Of a DNA stretch of 64,000 nucleotides, positions 52,281 through 62,400 are shown one piece after another. Made by a program: the position numbers and the translations under genes. This stretch comes from an uncultured Maribacter sp. (lineage in GTDB: Bacteria; Bacteroidota; Bacteroidia; Flavobacteriales; Flavobacteriaceae), in contig NZ_CANMDU010000001.1 of the NCBI RefSeq assembly GCF_947496775.1, forward strand, positions 434,001 through 498,000, written 5' to 3'. The notes beneath the pieces were generated by a model that made no database searches, had not been told where the DNA came from, and saw only the letters and a list, made by a program, of their open reading frames with translations. Each line of letters opens with the position of its first letter. The first letter of the stretch is position 1.

Positions 52281-54104
52281 TTAATGATGCATTTCTTCTT
52301 CACCATCTTGCAGCGGTACGGTCTGCGGAACAAAATCTTGCCCTGCAATAATGTACTCTCCATTCTCATCAACTTTACTATAATCATATGCCCAACGATG
52401 TACTTCAGGAATAGGTCCATGCCAGTTTCCGTGGAAATGCTCATGTGGCGTTGTCCATTCTAATGTATTCGACTTCCAAGGGTTTAAAGAACCTTTCTTT
52501 CCATAAAATATACTAGTAATGAAGTTATATAAAAATACCAACTGTGCAGCTGCCGCTATAATAGCAAACACGGTCATAAGCACCTGTACATCTGTCAATT
52601 CATCGAACATTGGGAACGCAGTATTTTCATAATATCTTCTTGGAACACCAGCCATACCAACAAAATGCATTGGAAAGAATACTCCATAAGCACAAACTGC
52701 TGTTATCCAAAAGTGCACATAACCTAAGTTCTTATTCATCATTCTACCCTCAAACATTTTAGGGAACCAATGATAAACACCGGCAAACAAGCCATATAAA
52801 GCAGATATACCCATTACCAAGTGGAAGTGAGCTACTACAAAATAAGTATCATGAACGTTAATATCTAATGTACTATCTCCTAATACGATACCCGTTAAAC
52901 CACCAGTAATAAAGGTAGAAACTAAACCTATGGAAAACAACATCCCAGGATTTAGTTGCAAATTACCCTTCCAAAGTGTTGTTATATAGTTAAAGGCTTT
53001 TACTGCCGAAGGAATTGCAATTAATAAAGTCGTAAATGTAAATACAGATCCTAAGAATGGGTTCATTCCAGAAATAAACATGTGGTGACCCCAAACGATA
53101 GTGGATAAAAAGGCAATTGCAATAATAGATGCAATCATAGCTCTATAACCAAAAATAGGCTTACGAGCATTTGTAGACATTACTTCTGAAGTAATACCCA
53201 GTGCAGGTAATAATACAATATATACCTCAGGGTGACCTAAGAACCAAAATAGGTGTTCATATAATACAGGTGAACCTCCTTGATAGTGTAAAACCTCTCC
53301 TTGTATAAATATATCTGACAAAAAGAAAGATGTTCCAAAACTTCTATCCATAATCAACAATAAAGCCGCAGACAAAAGTACAGGGAAAGAAATAACACCT
53401 ATAATCGCCGTTACAAAGAACGCCCATATTGTCAATGGCAACCTTGTCATTGACATTCCTTTTGTTCTTAAATTAATGACAGTTACTATATAATTTAAAG
53501 ATCCCAATAAAGATGATGCAATAAAAATAGCCATAGAAACCAACCATAATGTCATCCCCATACCAGAACCTGGTTGCGCCATTGGCAAAGCACTTAAAGG
53601 AGGGTAAATTGTCCATCCAGCAGCTGCAGGGCCCGCTTCAACAAATAAAGAGCATAACATTATTACACTAGACAAAAAGAATAGCCAATAAGACACCATA
53701 TTCAAAAAGCCAGATGCCATATCTCTTGCTCCAATTTGAAGTGGAATTAGTAGGTTACTAAAAGTACCACTTAAACCTGCTGTTAATACAAAGAATACCA
53801 TTATGGTACCGTGTATTGTAACTAATGCCAAATAAATATCGGCATCCATAACTCCACCTGGAGCCCATTTTCCAAGTACGGCTTCAAAAATAGGAAAAGA
53901 CTCTCCTGGCCATGCTAATTGCATTCTAAATAATATAGACATTGCAATTCCAATCGTTCCCATGATTAAACCAGTAATTAAATACTGCTTTGAAATCATC
54001 TTATGATCGGTACTAAATATATATTTTGTTACAAAGGTTTCTTTGTGATGATGCCCATGATCATCATCGTGACCTTCTACCTGTGCATGTGCTGTTGCTG
54101 ACAT
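52281..54104 (-). CDS. coxA: Cytochrome c oxidase subunit I
   Basis: The catalytic subunit (607 aa) of the caa3-type oxidase, in the inner membrane. About 12 helices are present. The binuclear-centre motif FWFLGHPEVYIVLLPALG has the CuB histidine, the A1-type glutamate and the cross-linked tyrosine. WGHHMFISGMNP supplies two further CuB histidines, and HDTYFVVAHFHLVMG has the heme ligands. The N-terminus carries a His-rich stretch (HDDDHGHHH, residues about 12-20), which is not part of the core fold. Gene order ActF, CoxB, CoxA puts it at the end of the act operon. Subunits III and IV are encoded 23 kb away. Confidence 0.97.
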   Translation of the reverse strand: MSATAHAQVEGHDDDHGHHHKETFVTKYIFSTDHKMISKQYLITGLIMGTIGIAMSILFRMQLAWPGESFPIFEAVLGKWAPGGVMDADIYLALVTIHGTIMVFFVLTAGLSGTFSNLLIPLQIGARDMASGFLNMVSYWLFFLSSVIMLCSLFVEAGPAAAGWTIYPPLSALPMAQPGSGMGMTLWLVSMAIFIASSLLGSLNYIVTVINLRTKGMSMTRLPLTIWAFFVTAIIGVISFPVLLSAALLLIMDRSFGTSFFLSDIFIQGEVLHYQGGSPVLYEHLFWFLGHPEVYIVLLPALGITSEVMSTNARKPIFGYRAMIASIIAIAFLSTIVWGHHMFISGMNPFLGSVFTFTTLLIAIPSAVKAFNYITTLWKGNLQLNPGMLFSIGLVSTFITGGLTGIVLGDSTLDINVHDTYFVVAHFHLVMGISALYGLFAGVYHWFPKMFEGRMMNKNLGYVHFWITAVCAYGVFFPMHFVGMAGVPRRYYENTAFPMFDELTDVQVLMTVFAIIAAAAQLVFLYNFITSIFYGKKGSLNPWKSNTLEWTTPHEHFHGNWHGPIPEVHRWAYDYSKVDENGEYIIAGQDFVPQTVPLQDGEEEMHH

Positions 54105-54144
54105 AATCGAACTAGTTTTTTATTACGTTGAAATTTTACTTTAA

Positions 54145-55203
54145 TTATTGTACAGATGCTACTGTTTGCTTAAAAGTTTGTTGCTCTTTAAGCCACTCAT
54201 TGTATTCTTCTTCGGTTTCTACAATAATTTTCATCTGCATATTGTAATGAGACTTTCCGCAAATCTTATTACAAAGTAAAATATAATCGAACTCCCATGG
54301 ATCAGAATTATCTTCTCCATTAGCAGCTTTCTTTGCTCTTATAGCATTAGTTCTTTTTACTTTATCAACCACATCCGGATTTAATCTCATCTCTGCGGTT
54401 GTTGTAATCGGTGTAAAAGAAAATTCAGTTATCATTCCCGGAACACAATTCATCTGTGCTCTAAAATGAGGCATATATGCAGAATGTAAAACATCTTGCG
54501 AACGCATTTTAAAATTTACTTTTCTACCAACTGGCAAATGCAATTCTTTTACAATAATATCATCAGCACCATAGTTATCAGATTCATCCAAACCTAAAAC
54601 ATTGGCATTATCAATATCAATCATCCTAACGTTAGCACCTCCAAGAACATTGTCTACTCCTGCATATCTAGCGGTCCAATTAAATTGCTGTGCGTATAAT
54701 TCAACAATTAAAGGGTCATCCTCATCATTAATATCCATAATAGTAGTCCAAGTATAAAGACCCCAAAGTATTAAACCAGCCAAAACAATTACAGGAATAA
54801 TAGTCCAAATAAACTCTAACTTATCATTATCTGCATAGAACAAAGCTTTATTTCCTTTCTTACCTCTATACTTATATCCAAAATAGTGCAATAAAGCCTG
54901 TGTAAGTGTTTGAACTATAAATATAATTACAAAAGACACCAACATCAAAGAATCATATTCTGCCCCATGTGCAGAAGATGCCGTTGGCAATAACACTTTA
55001 GTATACTTCCAAAAACTAAATATGGTTATACCATAGATAAAGATTAGAAAAGCGAACAATAGATAACCATTGTATTTGTTATCCTCATCGTTTGCAACTT
55101 GTGAATTTTCCGTTTTAAGCTGAGATAATTCAAAAATTTTAGTCATTTGCCAAATAGCAACTGCTACTAAAATTAATACAGCTAAAGTTAATAGTGTAGT
55201 CAT
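54145..55203 (-). CDS. coxB: Cytochrome c oxidase subunit II
   Basis: The CuA electron-entry subunit (352 aa). It has four predicted N-terminal helices rather than the usual two (TLAVLILVAVAIWQM; GYLLFAFLIFIYGITIFSFW; SLMLVSFVIIFIVQTLTQALL; FIWTIIPVIVLAGLILWGLY). The periplasmic cupredoxin domain has the first CuA ligand in DVLHSAYMPHF and the others in CNKICGKSHYNM (C311, C315, H319, M322). The position that is normally Glu between the two cysteines is Lys313. No fused cytochrome c is present. Confidence 0.95.
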   Translation of the reverse strand: MTTLLTLAVLILVAVAIWQMTKIFELSQLKTENSQVANDEDNKYNGYLLFAFLIFIYGITIFSFWKYTKVLLPTASSAHGAEYDSLMLVSFVIIFIVQTLTQALLHYFGYKYRGKKGNKALFYADNDKLEFIWTIIPVIVLAGLILWGLYTWTTIMDINDEDDPLIVELYAQQFNWTARYAGVDNVLGGANVRMIDIDNANVLGLDESDNYGADDIIVKELHLPVGRKVNFKMRSQDVLHSAYMPHFRAQMNCVPGMITEFSFTPITTTAEMRLNPDVVDKVKRTNAIRAKKAANGEDNSDPWEFDYILLCNKICGKSHYNMQMKIIVETEEEYNEWLKEQQTFKQTVASVQ

Positions 55204-55228
55204 TGTATGATTTAAAAATTATAGCTTA

Positions 55229-56554
55229 TTAATAATGAAAATGTCTACTCTCCTCAATAAAAGGATTTCGTTTTGGTTGTAATGGCGCTTTACTTAATGC
55301 TCTAAAAACCCAGAAAATAAATAAGCCTGCAAAAAACAACACGGCGCCTATTTCTGGAATACCAATAAACCATTGATCCCCTACTGTAGAAGGCATAATC
55401 ATATTAAAGATATCCAAATAGTGGCCAGCTAATATAACAACACCTGCCATAATAACAAACCAATTAACTCTTTTAAAATCGCTATTCATTAGTAACAATA
55501 ATGGGAATACAAAGTTCATTGCTATCATTCCAAAAAATGGCAGCTTATAATCTTGTATACGTGTTACATAATATGTTACCTCTTCTGGAATATCGGAATA
55601 CCAAATTAACATGAACTGAGAAAACCATAAATAGGTCCAAAAAACACTAATACCAAACATAAATTTAGCTAAATCGTGAATATGACTATCATTAACATCT
55701 GTTAAGTGACCTTTAGATTTTAAATAAATAGTTACCATAGCTATAACTGTAATTCCAGATACAAACATACTTGCAAATACATACCATCCAAACAAAGTAC
55801 TAAACCAGTGTGGATCTACACTCATTATCCAATCCCAAGACATCATAGACTCTGATATTAGATAAAAAACTAAAAAGGCTGCAGAAATTCTAAAATTCAA
55901 TTTAAAATTAGAGTCATCATTAGACTCATCCTGCTTTAAAGATAATTTTCTGGAATATTCTCTATACAAAATCCATCCCGCTAAAAATATCGCCGCTCTT
56001 ATTAAGAAAAAAGTAGGGTTTAAAAATCCTTTTTTTCCTTGTAATAAATGATCATGAGCAACAACATCTGCATCCATCCAAACGAATAAATGGTTCATAT
56101 GCAAGACAGACAATACTAAAATTACAAAAACAATAATACCACCTGGCACCAAATAAGATGTAATACCTTCCATTACTCTAAATAATAGAGGTGACCATCC
56201 TGCTTGTGCCGCTCTTTGAATAGCATAAAAGGCTAACACACCAAGAGATATCATCATGAAAAAGAAAGCCGCCACATATAGCGCTGCCCAAGGCTTATTT
56301 TGTAATTGATGTAATAAGTGTTCGTCATGAGAAGCATCATGCTTCCCGTGAGCTCCTACCTCTTCTCCATGCGCATCATGATGTGTGGTTTCTGCACCAT
56401 GTGCATCACCATGACCGTCGGAGTGACTAGCAACAATAGCTTTCGCTTCTTCTATAGTTCCTGGAGCAGACAAAAACCCAGCACCAATACCTAATAATCC
56501 AACTGCCATCAATATGAAGGAAGCAATTTTTAATTTGTTTGAAAACGTGTACAT
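55229..56554 (-). CDS. actF: Alternative complex III subunit ActF (quinol-oxidising membrane subunit)
   Basis: A 441-residue NrfD/PsrC-type membrane protein with about ten helices (ASFILMAVGLLGIGAGFL; WAALYVAAFFFMMISLGVLAFYAI; SPLLFRVMEGITSYLVPGGIIVFVIL). ActF is the second membrane quinol subunit of alternative complex III. A His-rich loop of about 40 residues with 11 histidines lies between the first two helices (about 43-83). It is 18 bp from actE and 25 bp from coxB, all one operon. Confidence 0.93.
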   Translation of the reverse strand: MYTFSNKLKIASFILMAVGLLGIGAGFLSAPGTIEEAKAIVASHSDGHGDAHGAETTHHDAHGEEVGAHGKHDASHDEHLLHQLQNKPWAALYVAAFFFMMISLGVLAFYAIQRAAQAGWSPLLFRVMEGITSYLVPGGIIVFVILVLSVLHMNHLFVWMDADVVAHDHLLQGKKGFLNPTFFLIRAAIFLAGWILYREYSRKLSLKQDESNDDSNFKLNFRISAAFLVFYLISESMMSWDWIMSVDPHWFSTLFGWYVFASMFVSGITVIAMVTIYLKSKGHLTDVNDSHIHDLAKFMFGISVFWTYLWFSQFMLIWYSDIPEEVTYYVTRIQDYKLPFFGMIAMNFVFPLLLLMNSDFKRVNWFVIMAGVVILAGHYLDIFNMIMPSTVGDQWFIGIPEIGAVLFFAGLFIFWVFRALSKAPLQPKRNPFIEESRHFHY

Positions 56555-56572
56555 ATCGTAATTATCTATGTA

Positions 56573-57133
56573 TTATTTTATTAAATCTTGTTTCAATGTC
56601 ATTACATACTCAGAAACTTGCCACATTTCTTTTGTATTCAATTGGGATGCATAAGAACCCATAGAATTTAAACCGTATTGTATGGTATGAAAAGTAGTAC
56701 CTACAGTAACATTCCTAGCAGCGTCAGCATAACTTGGCACACCAAGAATCTTTTCTCTTTTTACTAAATTTCCTTGACCTTTTCCTTTTGTACCATGGCA
56801 AATTCCACAATAGATAGTATACAATTCTTTCCCTTTAGCTAAATTGACCTCAGATTGTAATGAATCTAATGGACTAAGATTTAATCTAGCAATTTCCTTA
56901 CCTTCAATTGTATTTTCAATGCCATAAGGTATCCATCCCCTCGAGATTGTATTTTCTACTGGCTTCATTGCCTCCATACTATTTGGCAAAAAATCTACTT
57001 CACTATACGTCTCATAGCCAACAGATTCATACATGTTAGGCATATATTGATAATTAGGTTTACTCTTATCAGCACATGATGCGACTAATAGCACCATTCC
57101 TAATACAATTACTATGTTTCTAAAACTGTTCAT
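56573..57133 (-). CDS. actE: Alternative complex III subunit ActE (monoheme cytochrome c lipoprotein)
   Basis: A 186-residue periplasmic lipoprotein. The signal ends with lipobox VASC (Cys 20). One heme c motif, YCGICHGTKGKG, has His as fifth ligand; a Met ligand is probable in LNSMGSYASQL. ActE is thought to carry electrons from the complex to the oxidase. It follows actD by 2 bp. Confidence 0.95.
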   Translation of the reverse strand: MNSFRNIVIVLGMVLLVASCADKSKPNYQYMPNMYESVGYETYSEVDFLPNSMEAMKPVENTISRGWIPYGIENTIEGKEIARLNLSPLDSLQSEVNLAKGKELYTIYCGICHGTKGKGQGNLVKREKILGVPSYADAARNVTVGTTFHTIQYGLNSMGSYASQLNTKEMWQVSEYVMTLKQDLIK

Positions 57134-57135
57134 AT

Positions 57136-57666
57136 TTAATGACTGTTTTTTTCTGATATATTTATTTCTACTGCTCCTGTATTTGCCAACAACTCTTTCA
57201 ATTCATTTTCGTTATTATGAATTTCAATCTCCATTAAAAAATGGTCATCCGTTGTTCTAACGTCTGGATTTTCTGCTTTCTTAAATGGCCACAATCTACT
57301 TCTAAGGTAAAAAGTTATAACCATTAAATGGGCTGCAAAAAATACAGTAAGTTCAAACATTATAGGAACAAAAGCAGGCATATTTTCTAAATAGCTAAAA
57401 CTTGGTTTTCCACCAATATCCTGTGGCCAATCTTCTATCATGATAAAATTCATCATAGTAATGGCTACTGTTAAACCTACACAACCATATAAAAAAGCTG
57501 TAATAGCTAATCTTGTTGGTGCTAATCCCATTGCTTTATCCAACCCGTGTACTGGGAAAGGACAATACACTTCATCAATATGATGTTTTGCTGCTTTTAC
57601 TTTCTTAACAGCAAGCATAAGCACATCATCATCATCATAATAAGCATGTAATACTTTAGACGCCAT
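57136..57666 (-). CDS. actD: Alternative complex III subunit ActD (DUF3341)
   Basis: A 176-residue protein with two predicted membrane helices (TAFLYGCVGLTVAITMMNFIM; MPAFVPIMFELTVFFAAHLMVITFYL). The DUF3341 opening is present (VHAYYDDDDVLMLAVKKVKAAKHHIDEVYCPFPVHGLDKAMG). ActD is a structural subunit of the complex without cofactor. It is 4 bp after actC. Confidence 0.95.
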   Translation of the reverse strand: MASKVLHAYYDDDDVLMLAVKKVKAAKHHIDEVYCPFPVHGLDKAMGLAPTRLAITAFLYGCVGLTVAITMMNFIMIEDWPQDIGGKPSFSYLENMPAFVPIMFELTVFFAAHLMVITFYLRSRLWPFKKAENPDVRTTDDHFLMEIEIHNNENELKELLANTGAVEINISEKNSH

Positions 57667-57670
57667 ATAT

Positions 57671-59401
57671 CTATTTATTTGAATTTAACTTATTGGCCTG
57701 ACCAGCCCAATCATCTCTTTGTGCACGCCCAGGAAATGAGCCTGTAATAGAATCTAACAAATCGTACTCTTTCTCTGTCATTTTTCCAACTTGAGCAAAA
57801 GTGTAAATTCCTATTTCGTTTAAAGTAACTTCCATTTTTGGACCTATACCTTTCACTTTCTTTAAATCGTCTGCAGTTTCTGTTTCTGCATCAAAAACTC
57901 CAATAGTATCAAACAAAGCAGAAACTTGCTTTTCATCTACTTCTATAGTTTCATTAACAATTTCTTCTGTCACTGTTTCTGTAACTTCTGTATTTCCATT
58001 AATTTGATATAATGGTTTTCCTGAATCTCTTAATTTCTTATATTTTTCTCCAGAAGATTTTAAAATAGATTTTACCTCTGCCTGAGCAATTACAGGGAAT
58101 GTTCTAGCATATAACAAGAACAATACAAAGAAGAATCCTATAGTACCTATAAATATTCCGATATCTACAAAAGTAGGAGAGAACATTGTCCAAGAAGATG
58201 GTAAATAATCTCTATGTAATGATGTTACAATAATTACAAAACGCTCAAACCACATTCCTATGTTCACAATAATAGAGATAAAGAAAGAGAACATAATACT
58301 TGTTCTTAATTTCTTAAACCACATAAATTGAGGAGAAAACACATTACAAGTCATCATGGACCAGTAAGCCCACCAGTAAGGACCTGTTGCCCTATTCAAG
58401 AACGCATATTGTTCGTATTCTACTCCAGAATACCATGCCATAAACAACTCCGTAATATAAGCACAACCTACAATAGAACCTGTTAACATAATTACAATGT
58501 TCATTAACTCTATATGCTGTACTGTAATATAAGCTTCTAAATGACAAACCTTTCTCATGATAATTAACAATGTATTTACCATTGCAAAACCAGAGAAAAT
58601 TGCCCCTGCCACAAAATATGGAGGAAATATTGTAGTATGCCATCCCGGAATTACCGATGTAGCAAAATCAAAAGATACGATAGTATGCACAGAAAGTACT
58701 AATGGTGTTGCTAAACCAGCCAATACCAAAGAAACCTCTTCAAAACGCTGCCAATCTTTTGCTCTACCACTCCAACCGAAACTTAATAGTCCGTATATTT
58801 TCTTTTGAAAAGGAAGAATAGCTCTATCTCTTAGCATTGCAAAATCTGGTAATAAACCGGTCCACCAGAATACTAATGATACCGATAAATAGGTAGAAAT
58901 TGCAAATACATCCCAAAGAAGAGGGGAATTAAAGTTTACCCATAGAGAACCAAACTGGTTAGGTATAGGTAAAACCCAGTAAGCCAACCAAGGACGCCCC
59001 ATGTGAATAATAGGAAACAATCCCGCTTGAACTACAGAAAATATTGTCATAGCCTCAGCAGAACGGTTAATTGCCATTCTCCATTTTTGTCTAAACAATA
59101 ATAATACTGCAGAAATTAATGTTCCTGCATGTCCGATACCTACCCACCATACAAAGTTGGTAATATCCCAAGCCCAGTTTACAGACTTATTAAGACCCCA
59201 TGTTCCAATACCAGTTGAAACTGTATAAATAATACAACCTAATCCCCAAAGGAATGCTATCAATGCAATGGAAAAAACAATCCACCAATGCTTATTAGCT
59301 CTTCCCTCTACAGGAGCAGCAATATCCACTGTTACATCGTGATAGCCTTTATCTCCAACTACAAGGGCTTTTCTAATAGGTGCTTCGTAATGCGACGCCA
59401 T
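57671..59401 (-). CDS. actC: Alternative complex III subunit ActC (NrfD/PsrC) with C-terminal helix-hairpin-helix domain
   Basis: A 576-residue protein. The first about 460 residues are the NrfD-type quinol subunit with about ten helices (HWWIVFSIALIAFLWGLGCII; WVGIGHAGTLISAVLLLFRQKW; FPIIHMGRPWLAYWVLP). An acidic linker follows (EVTETVTEEIVNETIEVDE). A second, soluble domain closes the chain (about 505-570), with DDLKKVKGIGPKMEVTLNEIGIYTF, FAQVGKMT and SITGSFPGRAQRDDWAGQA. This resembles the COG3743-type helix-hairpin-helix (flap-endonuclease-like/NuoE-tail) domain. The frame is continuous, and the stop is 4 bp before actD, so it is a real fusion and not a frameshift. Confidence 0.95.
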   Translation of the reverse strand: MASHYEAPIRKALVVGDKGYHDVTVDIAAPVEGRANKHWWIVFSIALIAFLWGLGCIIYTVSTGIGTWGLNKSVNWAWDITNFVWWVGIGHAGTLISAVLLLFRQKWRMAINRSAEAMTIFSVVQAGLFPIIHMGRPWLAYWVLPIPNQFGSLWVNFNSPLLWDVFAISTYLSVSLVFWWTGLLPDFAMLRDRAILPFQKKIYGLLSFGWSGRAKDWQRFEEVSLVLAGLATPLVLSVHTIVSFDFATSVIPGWHTTIFPPYFVAGAIFSGFAMVNTLLIIMRKVCHLEAYITVQHIELMNIVIMLTGSIVGCAYITELFMAWYSGVEYEQYAFLNRATGPYWWAYWSMMTCNVFSPQFMWFKKLRTSIMFSFFISIIVNIGMWFERFVIIVTSLHRDYLPSSWTMFSPTFVDIGIFIGTIGFFFVLFLLYARTFPVIAQAEVKSILKSSGEKYKKLRDSGKPLYQINGNTEVTETVTEEIVNETIEVDEKQVSALFDTIGVFDAETETADDLKKVKGIGPKMEVTLNEIGIYTFAQVGKMTEKEYDLLDSITGSFPGRAQRDDWAGQANKLNSNK

Positions 59402-59435
59402 AAACTTCTATTATAGTTACTTTCTTATTATTTTT

Positions 59436-62400
59436 TTATGCTTCGTTTGTGTTTCTTACCTGTACATGATAAAAAACGTTTGGCTTAGTCCCAACATGCT
59501 CCAACAAGTGATACATACGGTCATCCTCTTTTAAATGAGCCACTTTACTATCCTTATCATTTACATCTCCAAAAACAATTGCACCATCGCCACAAGCAGC
59601 AGAACAAGCAGTCTGGAATTCTCCATCCTCAATAACTCTACCATCTCTTTTGGCATCCAAAATAGTTTTTTGGGTTTTCTGAATACACATAGAACACTTC
59701 TCAATAACCCCTCTTGAACGTACATTCACATCCGGATTAAGAACCATTTTACCCAAATCATTATTCATATGATAATCAAACTCGTCATTATTATTATATA
59801 AGAACCAGTTAAACCTACGAACTTTATAAGGGCAGTTATTTGCACAATATCTTGTACCTACACATCTGTTATACGCCATTTGGTTTTGACCTTGACGCCC
59901 GTGCGATGTTGCAGCGACCGGACAAACAGTTTCACAAGGTGCATGATTACAATGCTGACACATTACAGGCTGAAAAGCTACTTGCGGATTAGCCGAAGGG
60001 TCTTCCAATTCCAAGAACCCACCTAAAGAGCCATTATCACCCGAAAGACCATCAAAACCAGCTTTCTTAGCATCATCTCCTTCAAAAGATTCCTCAGAAG
60101 AATAGTACCTATCAATACGCAACCAGTGCATATCTCTAGACTTTCTAACTTCTTCTTTACCTACTACAGGCACATTATTTTCTGCATGACAAGCTATAAC
60201 ACATGCACCACAACCAGTACATGCATTTAAATCTATAGACATATTAAAATGATGCCCAATAGATCTATCAAAACTTTCCCATAAATCTACAGACGTAGCC
60301 TCAACCTCTTGATGATCCAAAGAAACCATTGGTTGAGGATTCCACTCCTTATGATTTTTAGTATTAAATATCTCTAGAGTAGTTTCTTTAATAATATCTC
60401 CTCTTCCCATAAGCGTCTTATGCAATTGCACACAAGCAAACTCATGATCCTTAACACCTTGCACTTTTTCAATAGACACAGACTGAGTATTCTTAAAATC
60501 TTGATACAAAGGAAAAGCATTAACTCCTGTTTGCATCTCTTCTTTTAACCCAACTTTCTTACCATAACCCAAAGAAAAACCAATAGAACTCTTTGCCTGA
60601 CCTGGCTGAACAACTACCGGCACTCTATCTACAACAACTCCATTAACAGTAAGTTTAGCATAACTACCATCCATACCACCATTTGCCACATTATAATTTT
60701 CCAAACCTAACGCCTCTGCATCTGCTTTAGAAACTGTAACATAATTATCCCAAGCTACTCTAGTAATTGGATCAGGAAATTCTTGCAACCAAGGGTTACT
60801 AGCTTGTTGCCCATCACCCATTCCTGTTTTAGAATACAATGTCAATTCAAACTCACCCTCACTAGTAGCTCCTGATAATGCCCTTACAGCAGCATCAATT
60901 GAATTTTTCTTTACCAGTAACTCCTCTTCTATTTCATCAGAAACAGAAATAGAAGCAACTTCCTGCAAAACTTCATCTTTAACCACAAAGACACCATCAT
61001 GCAAAGCCAAATTCCAATCTGCACCATTTAAAACAGATGCAGTCCATGTTTCTTTTACATAATCATAATAAGTAGATTCACTACCCATCCAATTTAACAA
61101 GGAAGACTGAAACTGACGCGTATCAAACAATTCCTTTATAGCTGGTTGAATTAAACTATAATTGCCTTTCTTAATCTCCACATCACCCCAAGACTCTAAG
61201 TAATGATTAGCGGCAGCAGTATAGGTAGTAACTTCTGTAGTTTCATTCCAATTCGTCGCGTAAGCAACAGAAACATCAACCTTCTCAATCCCAGATTTAA
61301 AAGCAGCAGAATTAGGCAATGAATACATTGGATTAACACCATCCATTACCAAAACACCAACTTTACCCGCATTCATATCTGCAACTAACTTATTAACTGC
61401 ATTAACATTACCTTGTCTTACATACCTAGGAGCAACTGCATCATAAGCTCTACTTCCTAGCATTTCATTTATAGCAAGAACAACCGCCTGAGCATTCTCA
61501 TCATCTAAACCTGTAACAACAACAGATCCTTTTTTATTTTTATTTATTAAAGCCGCCACACTATTAACCGCTTCTTCCGCATAAGCAGGTATTTCACCTG
61601 AAGCAGAAGTGCCAGCAAGCTTAGCGTATAATTTTGCCAAAGCTATTTTTTGTTGTGTCGGAGTTAAGGCCACACGTTTATCCGCATTTGCACCAGCTAA
61701 AGACATATTAGCCTCAAACTGCACATGCTTAGACATTTTCCCATTCTTTGGAATACGACCCTTAGAATAACCACTATTATAACCTCCACCTTGCCAATCT
61801 CCAATAAAATCAGCACCGAAAGAAACTATAACATCGGCTTTTTCAAAATCATAATCCGCTAAAGCCCTTTGCCCATATCTACTCTCAAAAGCATTTAAAG
61901 CAGCATCCTGCGAAATAGCATCATACACTACATGATTAACACTAGAATTAACCGTTTTAAATTGCTCCATTAATCTAGCTGTAGAAGGACTAGCGTATGT
62001 TTGCGTTAAAAAAACAGCTTGCTTACCCGTATCTTTCAACGCCTCTATCTTAGATTTAACATCTGCATTCAAGACACTCCACTCTACAGGCTCTCCACCC
62101 TTAGAAGCACCTTGCAATCTCGTACTATCATATAAAGATAAAACCGAAGCTTGCACTCTTGCGTTTGCAAAACCACCGACATTGGCATCCGTATTATTTT
62201 CAACCTTAATAGGCCTTCCCTCTCTAGTTTTTATTAATATACTAGCAAAATCAAAACCATTAGCAATAGTCGTAGCATAATAATTAGCCACCCCAGGAAC
62301 AATATTTTCTGGTTGCACTACATAAGGAATAGTTTTTACCACCGGACCTTCGCAAGCCGCTAAAGAAGCAGCCGCAGTACTAAAACCAACATATTTTAGA

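Noticed and set aside
57671-58000. ActC tail as read-through or frameshift into a neighbouring gene
   Set aside because: The frame is continuous, the linker is typical, and the stop lies 4 bp before the actD start, leaving no room for a separate gene.
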